Assembly: GCF_040687965.1 (NCBI RefSeq)
Contig: NZ_CP156084.1
Location: 1 to 64,000, forward strand
DNA from: Methylocystis echinoides
GTDB lineage: Bacteria > Pseudomonadota > Alphaproteobacteria > Rhizobiales > Beijerinckiaceae
Length of the DNA: 64,000 nt
Direction of reading: 5' to 3'
Part shown: in pieces, positions 56,431-63,787 of the stretch
Position numbering within the stretch: position 1 is the first letter of the stretch
How the letters are laid out: every line of letters begins with the position of its first letter
Position numbers and translations under genes: made by a program
The notes under the pieces: generated by a model
What the model was told of the DNA's origin: nothing
The model's input: only the letters and a program-made list of their open reading frames with translations
Database searches by the model: none

Positions 56431-56982
56431 TTACCGCGCCTCGACCTTCGCTTTTAGCGCGGCAAGATTGGCTTGGAGCAACGCCGTCACCGCGGCGATG
56501 GCGACGTCGTCGTTGAGCTCCGGCGGCGGGTTGGGATTGGGATAGCCGCGATAGAAGCGCGCCTTCCACTCGACGATGGTCTTGCCGCCTTCGCCCGGAC
56601 GCAGCGTCGCAATATGGGTGAAATTCACGGCCGGCAGACGCTTGACGTCATCGCCCTCGCGATGGACGCCGATCATCATTTTTTCGGCCTCCCAGCGGGT
56701 GAGCCGTTCCGCGACGACGCCGCCGTCGGACATGAAGAGCCGCCGCACCGCCTTGTCGGGCGTATTGCCGCCTTCGGCCTCGACGCGCGAAACGCCGGGA
56801 AGCCAATCGGCATGGGCGAAATCGCCCAGGATCGCCCAGACTTTTTGAGGCGGCGCGTCGACCGCGCCTTCCTCGACAACCTTGAGCACCGAGGCCGCAT
56901 GCGCCGCCCTGGCGGCGCTGGGGAGGCCGACAAGGGCCGCACAGGCGGAGAGGAGAAAGGCGCGGCGCGCCAGCACGGCCAT
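56431..56982 (-). CDS. MxaD-like SRPBCC periplasmic protein (copy 2)
   Basis: A 183-residue exported protein. Signal peptide about 1-29; SRPBCC (START-like) fold beginning V-D-A-P-P-Q-K-V-W-A-I-L-G-D-F, with W-L-P-G-V, the central strand V-E-W-K-A-R-F-Y-R-G and N-P-P-P-E-L-N-D-D. It aligns along its length with the next gene upstream (57004-57555), so the two are tandem paralogues. MxaD assists electron transfer from methanol dehydrogenase to its cytochrome; this copy lacks the H-G-P start and is more diverged, so its partner may be different. Confidence 0.75.
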   Translation of the reverse strand: MAVLARRAFLLSACAALVGLPSAARAAHAASVLKVVEEGAVDAPPQKVWAILGDFAHADWLPGVSRVEAEGGNTPDKAVRRLFMSDGGVVAERLTRWEAEKMMIGVHREGDDVKRLPAVNFTHIATLRPGEGGKTIVEWKARFYRGYPNPNPPPELNDDVAIAAVTALLQANLAALKAKVEAR

Positions 56983-57003
56983 GACCCCTCTCCCGTTTCC
57001 TTC

Positions 57004-57555
57004 TTACTTGCCCTCGGCCTTGGCCTTGAGCGCCTGAAGCCCGCTCGTGTAGACGGCGGTGACGGCCTTGACGGCGGCCTCGTCGGTGAGCTCCGGCGGT
57101 GGGTCGTTGTTCATGAAGCCGCGGTAGAAGGCGCCCTTCCACTCGACTTCGCTCTTGCCGCCTGCGTCCTTGACGGTGATGGTCGCGGCGTAATTATTCA
57201 CCGGCAGGACCTTCACGTCGACATTGTCGATCTTGTAGCTGATCGACTTGCCGGCAGCGTCGTATTTCGTGACCGATTCCTCGATCTTGCCGCCGTCCTT
57301 GAGGGTCAGCGTGCGCTTGGCGCCGACGTCGCTGCCGCCCGTCCCTTCGGTCTTGGCGATCGCCGGATGCCAGCCCATGTCCTGGAAATTGCCGACGATG
57401 GCCCAGACTTTGTCGGCCGGCGCGTCGATCTCGATCTTCTCGACGACCTTCTGGCGCGAGGGGCCATGCGCGAAGGCCGGCGCCGAGGCGAGCCCAGCGG
57501 AAACAAGCGACAGGGCCGCTACGACGACAGCGCGGCGCGCAATCACAAAGGACAT
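57004..57555 (-). CDS. mxaD: MxaD-like SRPBCC periplasmic protein (copy 1)
   Basis: A 183-residue exported protein with signal peptide about 1-28 (A-P-A-F-A-H). The SRPBCC domain runs I-D-A-P-A-D-K-V-W-A-I-V-G-N-F-Q to the strand V-E-W-K-G-A-F-Y-R-G-F and the family motif N-N-D-P-P-P-E-L-T-D-E-A-A-V. The pattern matches MxaD of methanol-oxidising alphaproteobacteria, which enhances coupling between methanol dehydrogenase and cytochrome cL. Start at 57555 has AGGAGA upstream. No mxaF/xoxF genes are in the window, so the symbol is by similarity only. Confidence 0.75.
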   Translation of the reverse strand: MSFVIARRAVVVAALSLVSAGLASAPAFAHGPSRQKVVEKIEIDAPADKVWAIVGNFQDMGWHPAIAKTEGTGGSDVGAKRTLTLKDGGKIEESVTKYDAAGKSISYKIDNVDVKVLPVNNYAATITVKDAGGKSEVEWKGAFYRGFMNNDPPPELTDEAAVKAVTAVYTSGLQALKAKAEGK

Positions 57556-57719
57556 GGGAAAATCTCCTGAACCTCTCTCACGACCGCCAGCGCGGCGGCC
57601 CCGCACATAAGGGCGCCCAAGATGGCGGCGTCAAGGGCGGAGCTCCTTTCCCAAGCCTTTCTGATGACATCGACGGCTCCGCTCTCTAGTTTCGCGCCAA
57701 TTGTCGAAGGAGGCGATGA

Positions 57720-58277
57720 ATGGTTGTCAGCCCGCGCGGCTTATTGGCGGCGACGTTTCTTATGGTTTTGGGGCCCGCCGCGGCCGAGGAGGTCATCCCG
57801 CTTTCGGGCTGCTACGAGCGTCGCTACGAGGCCGCCTGGCTCGAGGCGCATCCGGGGCAGATCATCCGCCGGGTCACCCTCGCCGTGACCAAGACCTCGG
57901 TTCCAGAGACGCCGGGCGAGAAGATCAAAATCCTCGCCGACGCGCAGCTCGTGATGCGCACCGCCGACATGGCCTTCAGCACCATCGGCGCCTGCTATTG
58001 GGAGAAGCTCGGCCTCGTCTGCAACGCCGCGCTCTCGGCGGCCGAGACGCGCCGGTGCAAAACAAAGGAGGACGGCGTGCGCAACTGCCGGCTGTCCACA
58101 GACGATTCCGGCGTGTTCGAGATCGCCCAGAAAGGCGCCGGCCTGCTTCTGACCATCCGAGAGCGGCTCGAGCTGACCGGGCCGCTGGAGGGGGCGTCAT
58201 TTCTCTATCTGAGTCCTGAAAACACAGAGAATCGGGCCTTTCTGCTCAAACCCGCGCCCGAGGCGACCTGCCGCTGA
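57720..58277 (+). CDS. Exported protein, unknown
   Basis: A 185-residue protein with a signal peptide (about 1-22, ending P-A-A-A). The mature part has six cysteines (in S-G-C-Y-E, G-A-C-Y-W, L-V-C-N, R-R-C-K, R-N-C-R and a C-terminal T-C-R), suggesting several disulfides and a compact periplasmic beta fold. Divergent from mxaD, so a link to alcohol oxidation is possible but unproven. No family recognised. Confidence 0.65.
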   Translation: MVVSPRGLLAATFLMVLGPAAAEEVIPLSGCYERRYEAAWLEAHPGQIIRRVTLAVTKTSVPETPGEKIKILADAQLVMRTADMAFSTIGACYWEKLGLVCNAALSAAETRRCKTKEDGVRNCRLSTDDSGVFEIAQKGAGLLLTIRERLELTGPLEGASFLYLSPENTENRAFLLKPAPEATCR

Positions 58278-58377
58278 AAAGGACCCTCGCGGCAGAAAAG
58301 TCGGCTTGCAGAATCTCGCCGCTTGGCCGAGCCTCGGCGGAGCTCGCTATTGGATTTGTCCCCAATATTCACCATCT

Positions 58378-58424
58378 TCTCCACATATTGTCTCCCTGTT
58401 AATAAACGACACAATATCTTGACG
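58378..58424 (+). promoter_or_regulatory. Probable NrdR double operator and nrdJ promoter
   Basis: Two sites resembling the NrdR box (consensus close to ACACWATATATWGTGT) occur 31 bp apart, start to start: 58378-58393 (core CACATATTGTCT) and 58409-58424 (ACACAATATCTTGACG). That spacing equals three helical turns, the classic arrangement for NrdR, the ATP/dATP-sensing repressor of ribonucleotide reductases. A possible promoter TTGTCT (58389) - 17 bp - CAATAT (58412) lies so that the two boxes cover -35 and -10, ideal for repression. The block is a conspicuous AT-rich island in GC-rich DNA. Confidence 0.6.
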
Positions 58425-58689
58425 ACTGTCTGAGACTCGCGCAGTTTGGAGACACAGGAGATGGCGCGGCGGGCGTGTAACGCGGCGTATCGTCGAGCCC
58501 AGCGAGAGCTGGGCCTTTGCGCCTGTCGACCTGTGCGTAATCCCGTTTCGGCGTTTCCCCCCGCGCGGCCCTTCCAGCCACGCAGAAGGGCGCGCCTCTT
58601 TCGAGTTGCGAGTGGCAAATTCACCGTCGCTTGGCCGACGAACGGCTGCGCGCGGGCGATAGACCCGCGCCTTTTGGAGATTGAAGACA
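58425..58689 (+). promoter_or_regulatory. Long nrdJ leader with two hairpins
   Basis: If transcription starts near the NrdR boxes the leader is about 260 nt. It contains a GCCCAGC-GAGA-GCTGGGC hairpin with a GNRA-type loop (58497-58514) and a GCGCGGG / CCCGCGC stem (58650-58670) followed by CTTTT, ending 14 bases before the nrdJ ATG and next to its GGAG ribosome site. The second hairpin could act as an attenuator or mask the ribosome site. I do not recognise a cobalamin-riboswitch B12 box here. A short frame beginning at 58446 or 58461 is not convincing. Confidence 0.4.
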
Positions 58690-61600
58690 ATGAAAATCGA
58701 GCGGCGCTACACCAAGTCGGGCGAGTCTCCTTACGCGTCTATTGAGTTCAAGACGACGAAGAGCGAGATCCGCAATCCCGACGGGTCCGTGGTGTTTTCG
58801 CTCGACAATATCGAGGTTCCGGCCCAGTGGAGCCAGGTCGCCGCCGACGTTCTGGCGCAGAAATATTTCCGCAAGGCCGGCGTGCCGGCGCGCGTGAAGC
58901 GCGTCGAGGAGAACAGCCTGCCCGCCTTCCTGTGGCGCTCGATTGCAGATACGGAGGCGCTGGCGCAACTGCCGAAGGATCAGCGCTACGGTTCCGAAAC
59001 TTCCGCCAAGCAGGTTTTCGACCGCCTTGCCGGCGCCTGGACCTATTGGGGCTGGAAGGGCGGCTATTTCGATACGGAAGAAGACGCCCAGGCCTTCAGC
59101 GACGAATTGCGCTACATGCTCGCCGCTCAAATGGCCGCGCCCAATTCGCCGCAATGGTTCAACACCGGCCTGCATTGGGCCTATGGCGTCGACGGGCCGA
59201 GCCAGGGACATTTCTATGTCGACTACGCCAACGGGAAAATGGTGAAGTCGAAGTCGTCTTATGAGCATCCGCAGCCGCACGCCTGCTTCATCCAGTCGAT
59301 CGAGGACGATCTCGTCAACGACGGCGGCATCATGGATTTGTGGGTGCGCGAGGCGCGGCTCTTCAAATACGGCTCCGGCACCGGCACCAATTTCTCCAAA
59401 CTGCGTGGCGAGAAGGAAAAGCTTTCGGGCGGCGGCTCCTCCTCCGGCCTGATGTCCTTCCTGAAGATCGGCGACCGCGCCGCGGGCGCGATCAAGTCGG
59501 GCGGCACGACGCGCCGCGCCGCGAAGATGGTCGTCGTCGATATCGACCATCCGGATATCGAGCAGTTCATCGACTGGAAGGTGAAGGAAGAAGAGAAGGT
59601 CGCCTCGCTCGTCACGGGCTCAAAGATCGTCAAGAAGCATTTGAAGGCGATCCTGCGCGCCTGCGTGAATTGCGAAGGTCCGGGCGATGATTGCTTCAAT
59701 CCGGAAAAGAACCCGGCCTTGAAGCGCGAGATCAAGCTCGCGCGCAAAAGCGAGGTTCCGGATAATTACATCAAGCGCGTGATCCAATTCGCCAAGCAGG
59801 GCTACAAGGACATCGCCTTCGACACCTATGATACGGATTGGGACAGCGAGGCCTATCTCACCGTTTCGGGACAGAACTCCAATAATTCCGTTCGCGTGAC
59901 GGACGAATTCCTGCGCGCCGTCGAGAATGACGGCGACTGGCGCTTGATTAAGCGTCTCGACGGCAAGGTCGCGAAGACCGTGAAGGCCCGCGCGCTGTGG
60001 GACAAGATCGGCTATGCGGCCTGGGCTTCGGCCGATCCGGGCATTCAGTTCCACACGACGATCAACGACTGGCACACCTGCCCGGCGGGCGGCGAAATCC
60101 GCGCCTCCAATCCGTGCTCGGAATATATGTTCCTCGACGACACGGCCTGTAACCTCGCGTCGCTCAATCTGCTGCAGTTCCGCGACGCGGCGACGAAGCG
60201 CATCGACGTCGATTCCTACGAGCACGCCGTGCGGCTGTGGACGATCGTGCTGGAAATCTCGGTGCTGATGGCGCAGTTCCCGTCAAAGGAAATCGCGCAA
60301 CTCTCTTATGATTACCGCACGCTGGGCCTCGGCTTCGCCAATGTCGGCGGGCTCTTGATGTCGTCCGGCGTCGCCTATGACAGTGAGGCCGGCCGCGCCA
60401 TCGCCGGCGCGCTGTCGGCGATCATGACGGGCGTCTGCTACGCGACCTCCGCCGAAATGGCGAAGGAGCGCGGGCCCTTCGCGCGCTTCCTGGAGAACCG
60501 CGAGGCGATGCTGCGCGTCATCCGCAATCACCGCCGCGCCGCCCATGGCGAGCGCGCCGGCTATGAGTGCTTGAGCACCTCGCCCGTGCCGCTCGATTAC
60601 GCCGCCTGCCCCGATCCCGTGCTCATGCAGCGCGCGGGCGCCGCCTGGGACAAAGCGCTGGCGCAGGGCGAACTCTACGGCTATCGCAACGCGCAGGTCA
60701 CCGTGATCGCGCCGACGGGCACGATCGGCCTCGTGATGGATTGCGACACCACCGGCATCGAGCCCGACTTCGCGCTCGTCAAATTCAAGAAACTGGCCGG
60801 CGGGGGCTATCTGAAGATCGTCAACCGCGCCGTGCCGGAGGGCCTGCGCGCGCTCGGCTATCGCGAAAGCGAGATCGCCGAGATCGAGGCTTACGCCGTC
60901 GGCCACGCTTCGCTCGCCAATGCGCCCGCGGTCAACACGGCGTCGCTGCGCAGCAAGGGCTTCACGGACGAAAAGCTCGCGGCGATCGAAGCGGCGCTGC
61001 CCTCGGCCTTCGACATCAAATTCGTCTTCAACAAATGGACGCTGGGACCGGACTTCCTCACGGGCGTGTTGAAGGTCTCGCCCGAGCAATTGGACGACAG
61101 GAACTTCGATCTGCTCGCGCATCTCGGCTTCTCGAGGCAGGAGATCGAGGCCGCGAATGTGCATGTCTGCGGCGCCATGACGCTCGAAGGCGCGCCTTTC
61201 CTCAAGCGCGAACATTACGCCGTCTTCGACTGCGCCAATCCCTGCGGCCGCACCGGCAAGCGCTATCTCTCCGTCGACTCCCACATTCGCATGATGGCGG
61301 CGGCGCAGCCCTTCATTTCGGGCGCGATCTCCAAGACCATCAACATGCCGAATGAGGCGAGCGTCGAGGATTGCGAACAGGCCTATCTCCTGTCCTGGCG
61401 CCTCGGCCTCAAGGCCAATGCGCTCTATCGCGACGGCTCCAAACTGTCGCAGCCGCTGTCGGCGCAGCTCATCCAGGGCGACGACGACATCGACGCCATG
61501 GACGCTGTGGAGGAAGTCGTCGCCGCGACGATGCCGGCGCGCGCCGCCCATGTCGCCGAGCGCATCGTCGAGCGCGTCATTCATCAGCTCGTGCGCGAGC

Positions 61601-62319
61601 GCGAAAAACTCCCCGATCGCCGCAAGGGCTATACGCAGAAGGCGGCGGTGGGCGGCCACAAGGTCTATCTGCGCACCGGCGAATACGCCGACGGGCGTCT
61701 GGGCGAAATCTTCATCGACATGCACAAGGAAGGCGCGGCGTTCCGCTCCTTGATGAACAATTTCGCCATCGCCATTTCGCTCGGCCTGCAATATGGCGTG
61801 CCGCTCGAGGAATATGTCGACGCCTTCACCTTCACCCGCTTCGAGCCCGCGGGTCCCGTGCAGGGCAATGACGCGATCAAGAACGCGACGTCGATCCTCG
61901 ACTATGTGTTCCGCGAACTCGCGGTCTCCTATCTCGGCCGCAACGACCTCGCCCATGTCTCGCCCGACGACATCGGCCACGACGTGCTCGGCAAGGGCGA
62001 GCACGAGGGCAAGGCGCCGGAGGCGAATTCAGTCGTCTCGCGCGGCCTGCTGCGCTCCAAGACCGACCGGCTGATGGTGGTGCAAGGCGGCGCCGTCGCG
62101 CTGCGCGAAACGCCGGGCATGGTGGAGGAAGAGCCGCTCTCCTCGCTCGGCTGGACCGAACCGACCAAGACGGTGCAGGGCGTCGCGGAGAAACGCGCGG
62201 AGGCGCGGATGAAGGGCTATGTCGGCGAGGCCTGTCCCGAGTGCGCGAATTTTACGCTCGTGCGGAATGGGACGTGCTTGAAGTGTGAGACGTGCGGGAG
62301 CACGACGGGGTGTTCGTGA
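58690..62319 (+). CDS. nrdJ: Adenosylcobalamin-dependent ribonucleotide reductase (class II)
   Basis: A 1209-residue enzyme that converts ribonucleotides to deoxyribonucleotides with a B12-generated thiyl radical, independent of oxygen. Motifs: [10 protein letters not shown] near 153-161, an active-site loop S-N-P-C-S-E-Y-M-F with the radical-site cysteine (about 477), P-T-G-T-I-G near 677, and a C-terminal C-x2-C...C-x2-C zinc-ribbon ([12 protein letters not shown]). A ~330-residue N-terminal part and a ~90-residue insertion near 330-360 ([13 protein letters not shown]) fit long alphaproteobacterial NrdJ. Start at 58690 with GGAG ten bases upstream. Confidence 0.94.
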   Translation: MKIERRYTKSGESPYASIEFKTTKSEIRNPDGSVVFSLDNIEVPAQWSQVAADVLAQKYFRKAGVPARVKRVEENSLPAFLWRSIADTEALAQLPKDQRYGSETSAKQVFDRLAGAWTYWGWKGGYFDTEEDAQAFSDELRYMLAAQMAAPNSPQWFNTGLHWAYGVDGPSQGHFYVDYANGKMVKSKSSYEHPQPHACFIQSIEDDLVNDGGIMDLWVREARLFKYGSGTGTNFSKLRGEKEKLSGGGSSSGLMSFLKIGDRAAGAIKSGGTTRRAAKMVVVDIDHPDIEQFIDWKVKEEEKVASLVTGSKIVKKHLKAILRACVNCEGPGDDCFNPEKNPALKREIKLARKSEVPDNYIKRVIQFAKQGYKDIAFDTYDTDWDSEAYLTVSGQNSNNSVRVTDEFLRAVENDGDWRLIKRLDGKVAKTVKARALWDKIGYAAWASADPGIQFHTTINDWHTCPAGGEIRASNPCSEYMFLDDTACNLASLNLLQFRDAATKRIDVDSYEHAVRLWTIVLEISVLMAQFPSKEIAQLSYDYRTLGLGFANVGGLLMSSGVAYDSEAGRAIAGALSAIMTGVCYATSAEMAKERGPFARFLENREAMLRVIRNHRRAAHGERAGYECLSTSPVPLDYAACPDPVLMQRAGAAWDKALAQGELYGYRNAQVTVIAPTGTIGLVMDCDTTGIEPDFALVKFKKLAGGGYLKIVNRAVPEGLRALGYRESEIAEIEAYAVGHASLANAPAVNTASLRSKGFTDEKLAAIEAALPSAFDIKFVFNKWTLGPDFLTGVLKVSPEQLDDRNFDLLAHLGFSRQEIEAANVHVCGAMTLEGAPFLKREHYAVFDCANPCGRTGKRYLSVDSHIRMMAAAQPFISGAISKTINMPNEASVEDCEQAYLLSWRLGLKANALYRDGSKLSQPLSAQLIQGDDDIDAMDAVEEVVAATMPARAAHVAERIVERVIHQLVREREKLPDRRKGYTQKAAVGGHKVYLRTGEYADGRLGEIFIDMHKEGAAFRSLMNNFAIAISLGLQYGVPLEEYVDAFTFTRFEPAGPVQGNDAIKNATSILDYVFRELAVSYLGRNDLAHVSPDDIGHDVLGKGEHEGKAPEANSVVSRGLLRSKTDRLMVVQGGAVALRETPGMVEEEPLSSLGWTEPTKTVQGVAEKRAEARMKGYVGEACPECANFTLVRNGTCLKCETCGSTTGCS

Positions 62320-62339
62320 GGGGCTGACCGGTTTGCGCC

Positions 62340-62485
62340 GCAGTCCTCGTCCTTCGAGACGCCGCCTGCGGCGGCTCCTCAGGATGAGGACTGCTTATCA
62401 GAACTGCTTTTCAGTGCTCTTCGACAATGCAAGGCCCCTCATCCTGAGGAGCCCGCATAGCGGGCGTCTCGAAGGGCGAGGGGCC
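62340..62485. repeat. REPIN-like palindrome pair 1
   Basis: Element A (62340-62394, CAGTCCTC...GAGGACTG arms, inner stem GCCGCC-TGC-GGCGGC) and the inverted element B (62433-62485, GGCCCCTC...GAGGGGCC arms, inner stem CCCGC-ATA-GCGGG) flank a 38-bp spacer with its own dyad. Begins 20 bp after the nrdJ stop, so it may also serve as its terminator. Confidence 0.9.
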
Positions 62486-62533
62486 GATCCGATTGGCGCA
62501 GGCCCTCGGCGACATCTTCGACCTGCTGGCGCC

Positions 62534-62677
62534 GCAGTCCTCGTCCTTCGAGACGCCGCCTGCGGCGGCTCCTCAGCATGAGGACTGCTTGTCAGAACTG
62601 CTTTCAGTACTCTCGACAATGATAGGCCCCTCATCCTGAGGAGCCCGCGGAGCGGGCGTCTCGAAGGACGAGGGGCC
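62534..62677. repeat. REPIN-like palindrome pair 2
   Basis: Same A-spacer-B arrangement: A at 62534-62588, B at 62625-62677 with inner stem CCCGC-GGA-GCGGG. The spacer reads TTGTCAGAACTG...CAGTACTCTCGACAA, a dyad. It ends 18 bp before the stop of the first GIY-YIG gene. Confidence 0.9.
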
Positions 62678-62695
62678 GGCGTCCAGCGTGGCCCC

Positions 62696-62995
62696 TCAAC
62701 CTTTCTTCCGCCGCGCCGCCAACACAGGCAAAGCGTCGTAATCGCCTTTGATGAGCGCTCCCTTCTTGGCGCGGCTCCAGCCCTTGATTTGCCGCTCCAT
62801 CGCAATGGCGTCGGTTAAACGCTCGAAATGCGCGGACCAGACGAGCCGTACGGGCCGGCGCCGCGTCGTGTAATCGGCATTGATCCCGAGATTATGCTCG
62901 CTGACGCGCGTCTCGACGGCCTTGCGCGTCAATCCCGTGTAGTAGGCGTTATCTGCGCACAGGACGATATAGACGCTCGCGCCGTCGATCTGCAT
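62696..62995 (-). CDS. Small GIY-YIG nuclease-family protein, copy 1
   Basis: A 99-residue protein with the GIY-YIG fold: V-Y-I-V-L (GIY equivalent) and Y-Y-T-G-L-T (YIG equivalent), the catalytic arginine region T-R-V-S-E-H-N-L-G and the metal glutamate region A-M-E-R-Q-I-K-G-W. Members of this small family (YhbQ/UPF0213-like) are single-domain endonucleases of uncertain role. ATG at 62995, six bases after AGGA; a TTG four codons upstream is possible. Only six bases differ from copy 2 over the reading frame. Surrounded on both sides by the A/B palindromes. Confidence 0.85.
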   Translation of the reverse strand: MQIDGASVYIVLCADNAYYTGLTRKAVETRVSEHNLGINADYTTRRRPVRLVWSAHFERLTDAIAMERQIKGWSRAKKGALIKGDYDALPVLAARRKKG

Positions 62996-63060
62996 GTCGT
63001 TCCTCAACCCTGCAAGGATGGCGACAGCTTGGCATTATTGCAAGTCATTACGCCTGGCGC

Positions 63061-63205
63061 GCAGTCCTCGTCCTTCGAGACGCCGCCTGCGGCGGCTCCT
63101 CAGGATGAGGACTGCTTGTCATGGCTGGTTTCGAGCAGCATTTGCAACGAAAGGCCCCTCATCCTGAGGAGCCCGCGGAGCGGGCGTCTCGAAGGACGAG
63201 GGGCC
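63061..63205. repeat. REPIN-like palindrome pair 3
   Basis: A at about 63061-63115, B at about 63153-63205. Spacer GCTGGTTTCGAGCAGC is a different hairpin from pairs 1, 2 and 4. Follows the GIY-YIG copy 1 gene start by ~65 bp. Confidence 0.9.
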
Positions 63206-63258
63206 GACCCGATTGGCCACGAACTCTCGATGACGCCTGCAAACTTCCGGCACCGCAG

Positions 63259-63403
63259 GCAGTCTTCCTCCTTCGAGACCCCGCCTGCGGCGGTTCCTCA
63301 GGATGAGGACTGCTTGTCAGAACTGCTTTCAGTACTCTTCGACAATGCAAGGCCCCTCATCCTGAGGAGCCCGCGGAGCGGGCGTCTCGAAGGACGAGGG
63401 GCC
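63259..63403. repeat. REPIN-like palindrome pair 4
   Basis: A at about 63259-63313 with a few substitutions that break the arms (CAGTCTTCCTCC, GACCCCGCC), B at about 63351-63403. Spacer nearly identical to pair 2. Ends 19 bp before GIY-YIG copy 2. Confidence 0.9.
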
Positions 63404-63422
63404 GGCGTCCAGCGTGACCCCC

Positions 63423-63722
63423 TCAACCTTTCTTCCGCCGCGCCGCCAACACAGGCAAAGCGTCGTAATCGCCTTTGATGAGCGCTTCCTTCTTGGCGCG
63501 GCTCCAGCCCTTGATTTGCCGCTCCATCGCAATGGCGTCGGTTAAACGCTCGAAATGCGCGGACCAGACGAGCCGTACGGGCCGTCGCCGCGTCGTGTAC
63601 TCGGCATTGATCCCGAGATTATGCTCGCTGACGCGCGTCTCAACGGCCTTGCGCGTCAATCCCGTATAGTAGGCGTTATCTGCGCACAGGACGATATAAA
63701 CGCTCGCGCCGTCGATCTGCAT
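63423..63722 (-). CDS. Small GIY-YIG nuclease-family protein, copy 2
   Basis: A 99-residue near-duplicate of the gene at 62696-62995. Two amino-acid changes are visible (N-A-D to N-A-E, K-K-G to K-K-E), neither at a predicted catalytic position; four further base changes are silent. All GIY-YIG residues are intact (V-Y-I, Y-T-G, T-R-V, M-E-R), so both copies should be active. ATG at 63722 with AGGA upstream; an alternative GTG lies four codons earlier. Confidence 0.85.
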   Translation of the reverse strand: MQIDGASVYIVLCADNAYYTGLTRKAVETRVSEHNLGINAEYTTRRRPVRLVWSAHFERLTDAIAMERQIKGWSRAKKEALIKGDYDALPVLAARRKKG

Positions 63723-63787
63723 GTCGTTCCTCACCCCCGCAAGGATGGCGACAGCTTGGCATTATTGCAAGTCATCACGCCTGGCGC

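Larger units (their letters stand above)
62340..63060. repeat. ~725-bp tandem module, copy 1 (A-B-A-B-GIY-YIG)
   Basis: The segment pair 1, pair 2, GIY-YIG gene and ~65-bp tail (GGATGGCGACAGCTTGGCAT region) is repeated as a unit at 63061-63787. Offsets between matching parts are 721 (A1/A3), 725 (A2/A4) and 727 (genes), small indels accounting for the difference. The unique-looking spacers (GGGGCCGAT/ACCCGATTGGC after the first B) also match, which shows whole-module duplication. Confidence 0.88.
63061..63787. repeat. ~725-bp tandem module, copy 2
   Basis: Second copy of the module described for 62340-63060, directly abutting it. Its first A-B spacer (TTGTCATGGCTGG...) differs from copy 1 (TTATCAGAACTGC...) although both remain dyads, so the copies diverged or were patched by recombination between palindromes after duplication. 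Confidence 0.88.

Noticed and set aside
58425..58689. Cobalamin riboswitch upstream of nrdJ
   Set aside because: Expected for a B12-dependent enzyme, but I find no recognisable B12-box consensus; NrdR boxes explain the regulation better.
62398..62805. Short frames across the palindromes at the window end, both strands
   Set aside because: They are translated repeats (R-P-S-R-R-P-L-R-G-L-L-R-M-R type peptides) without ribosome sites.
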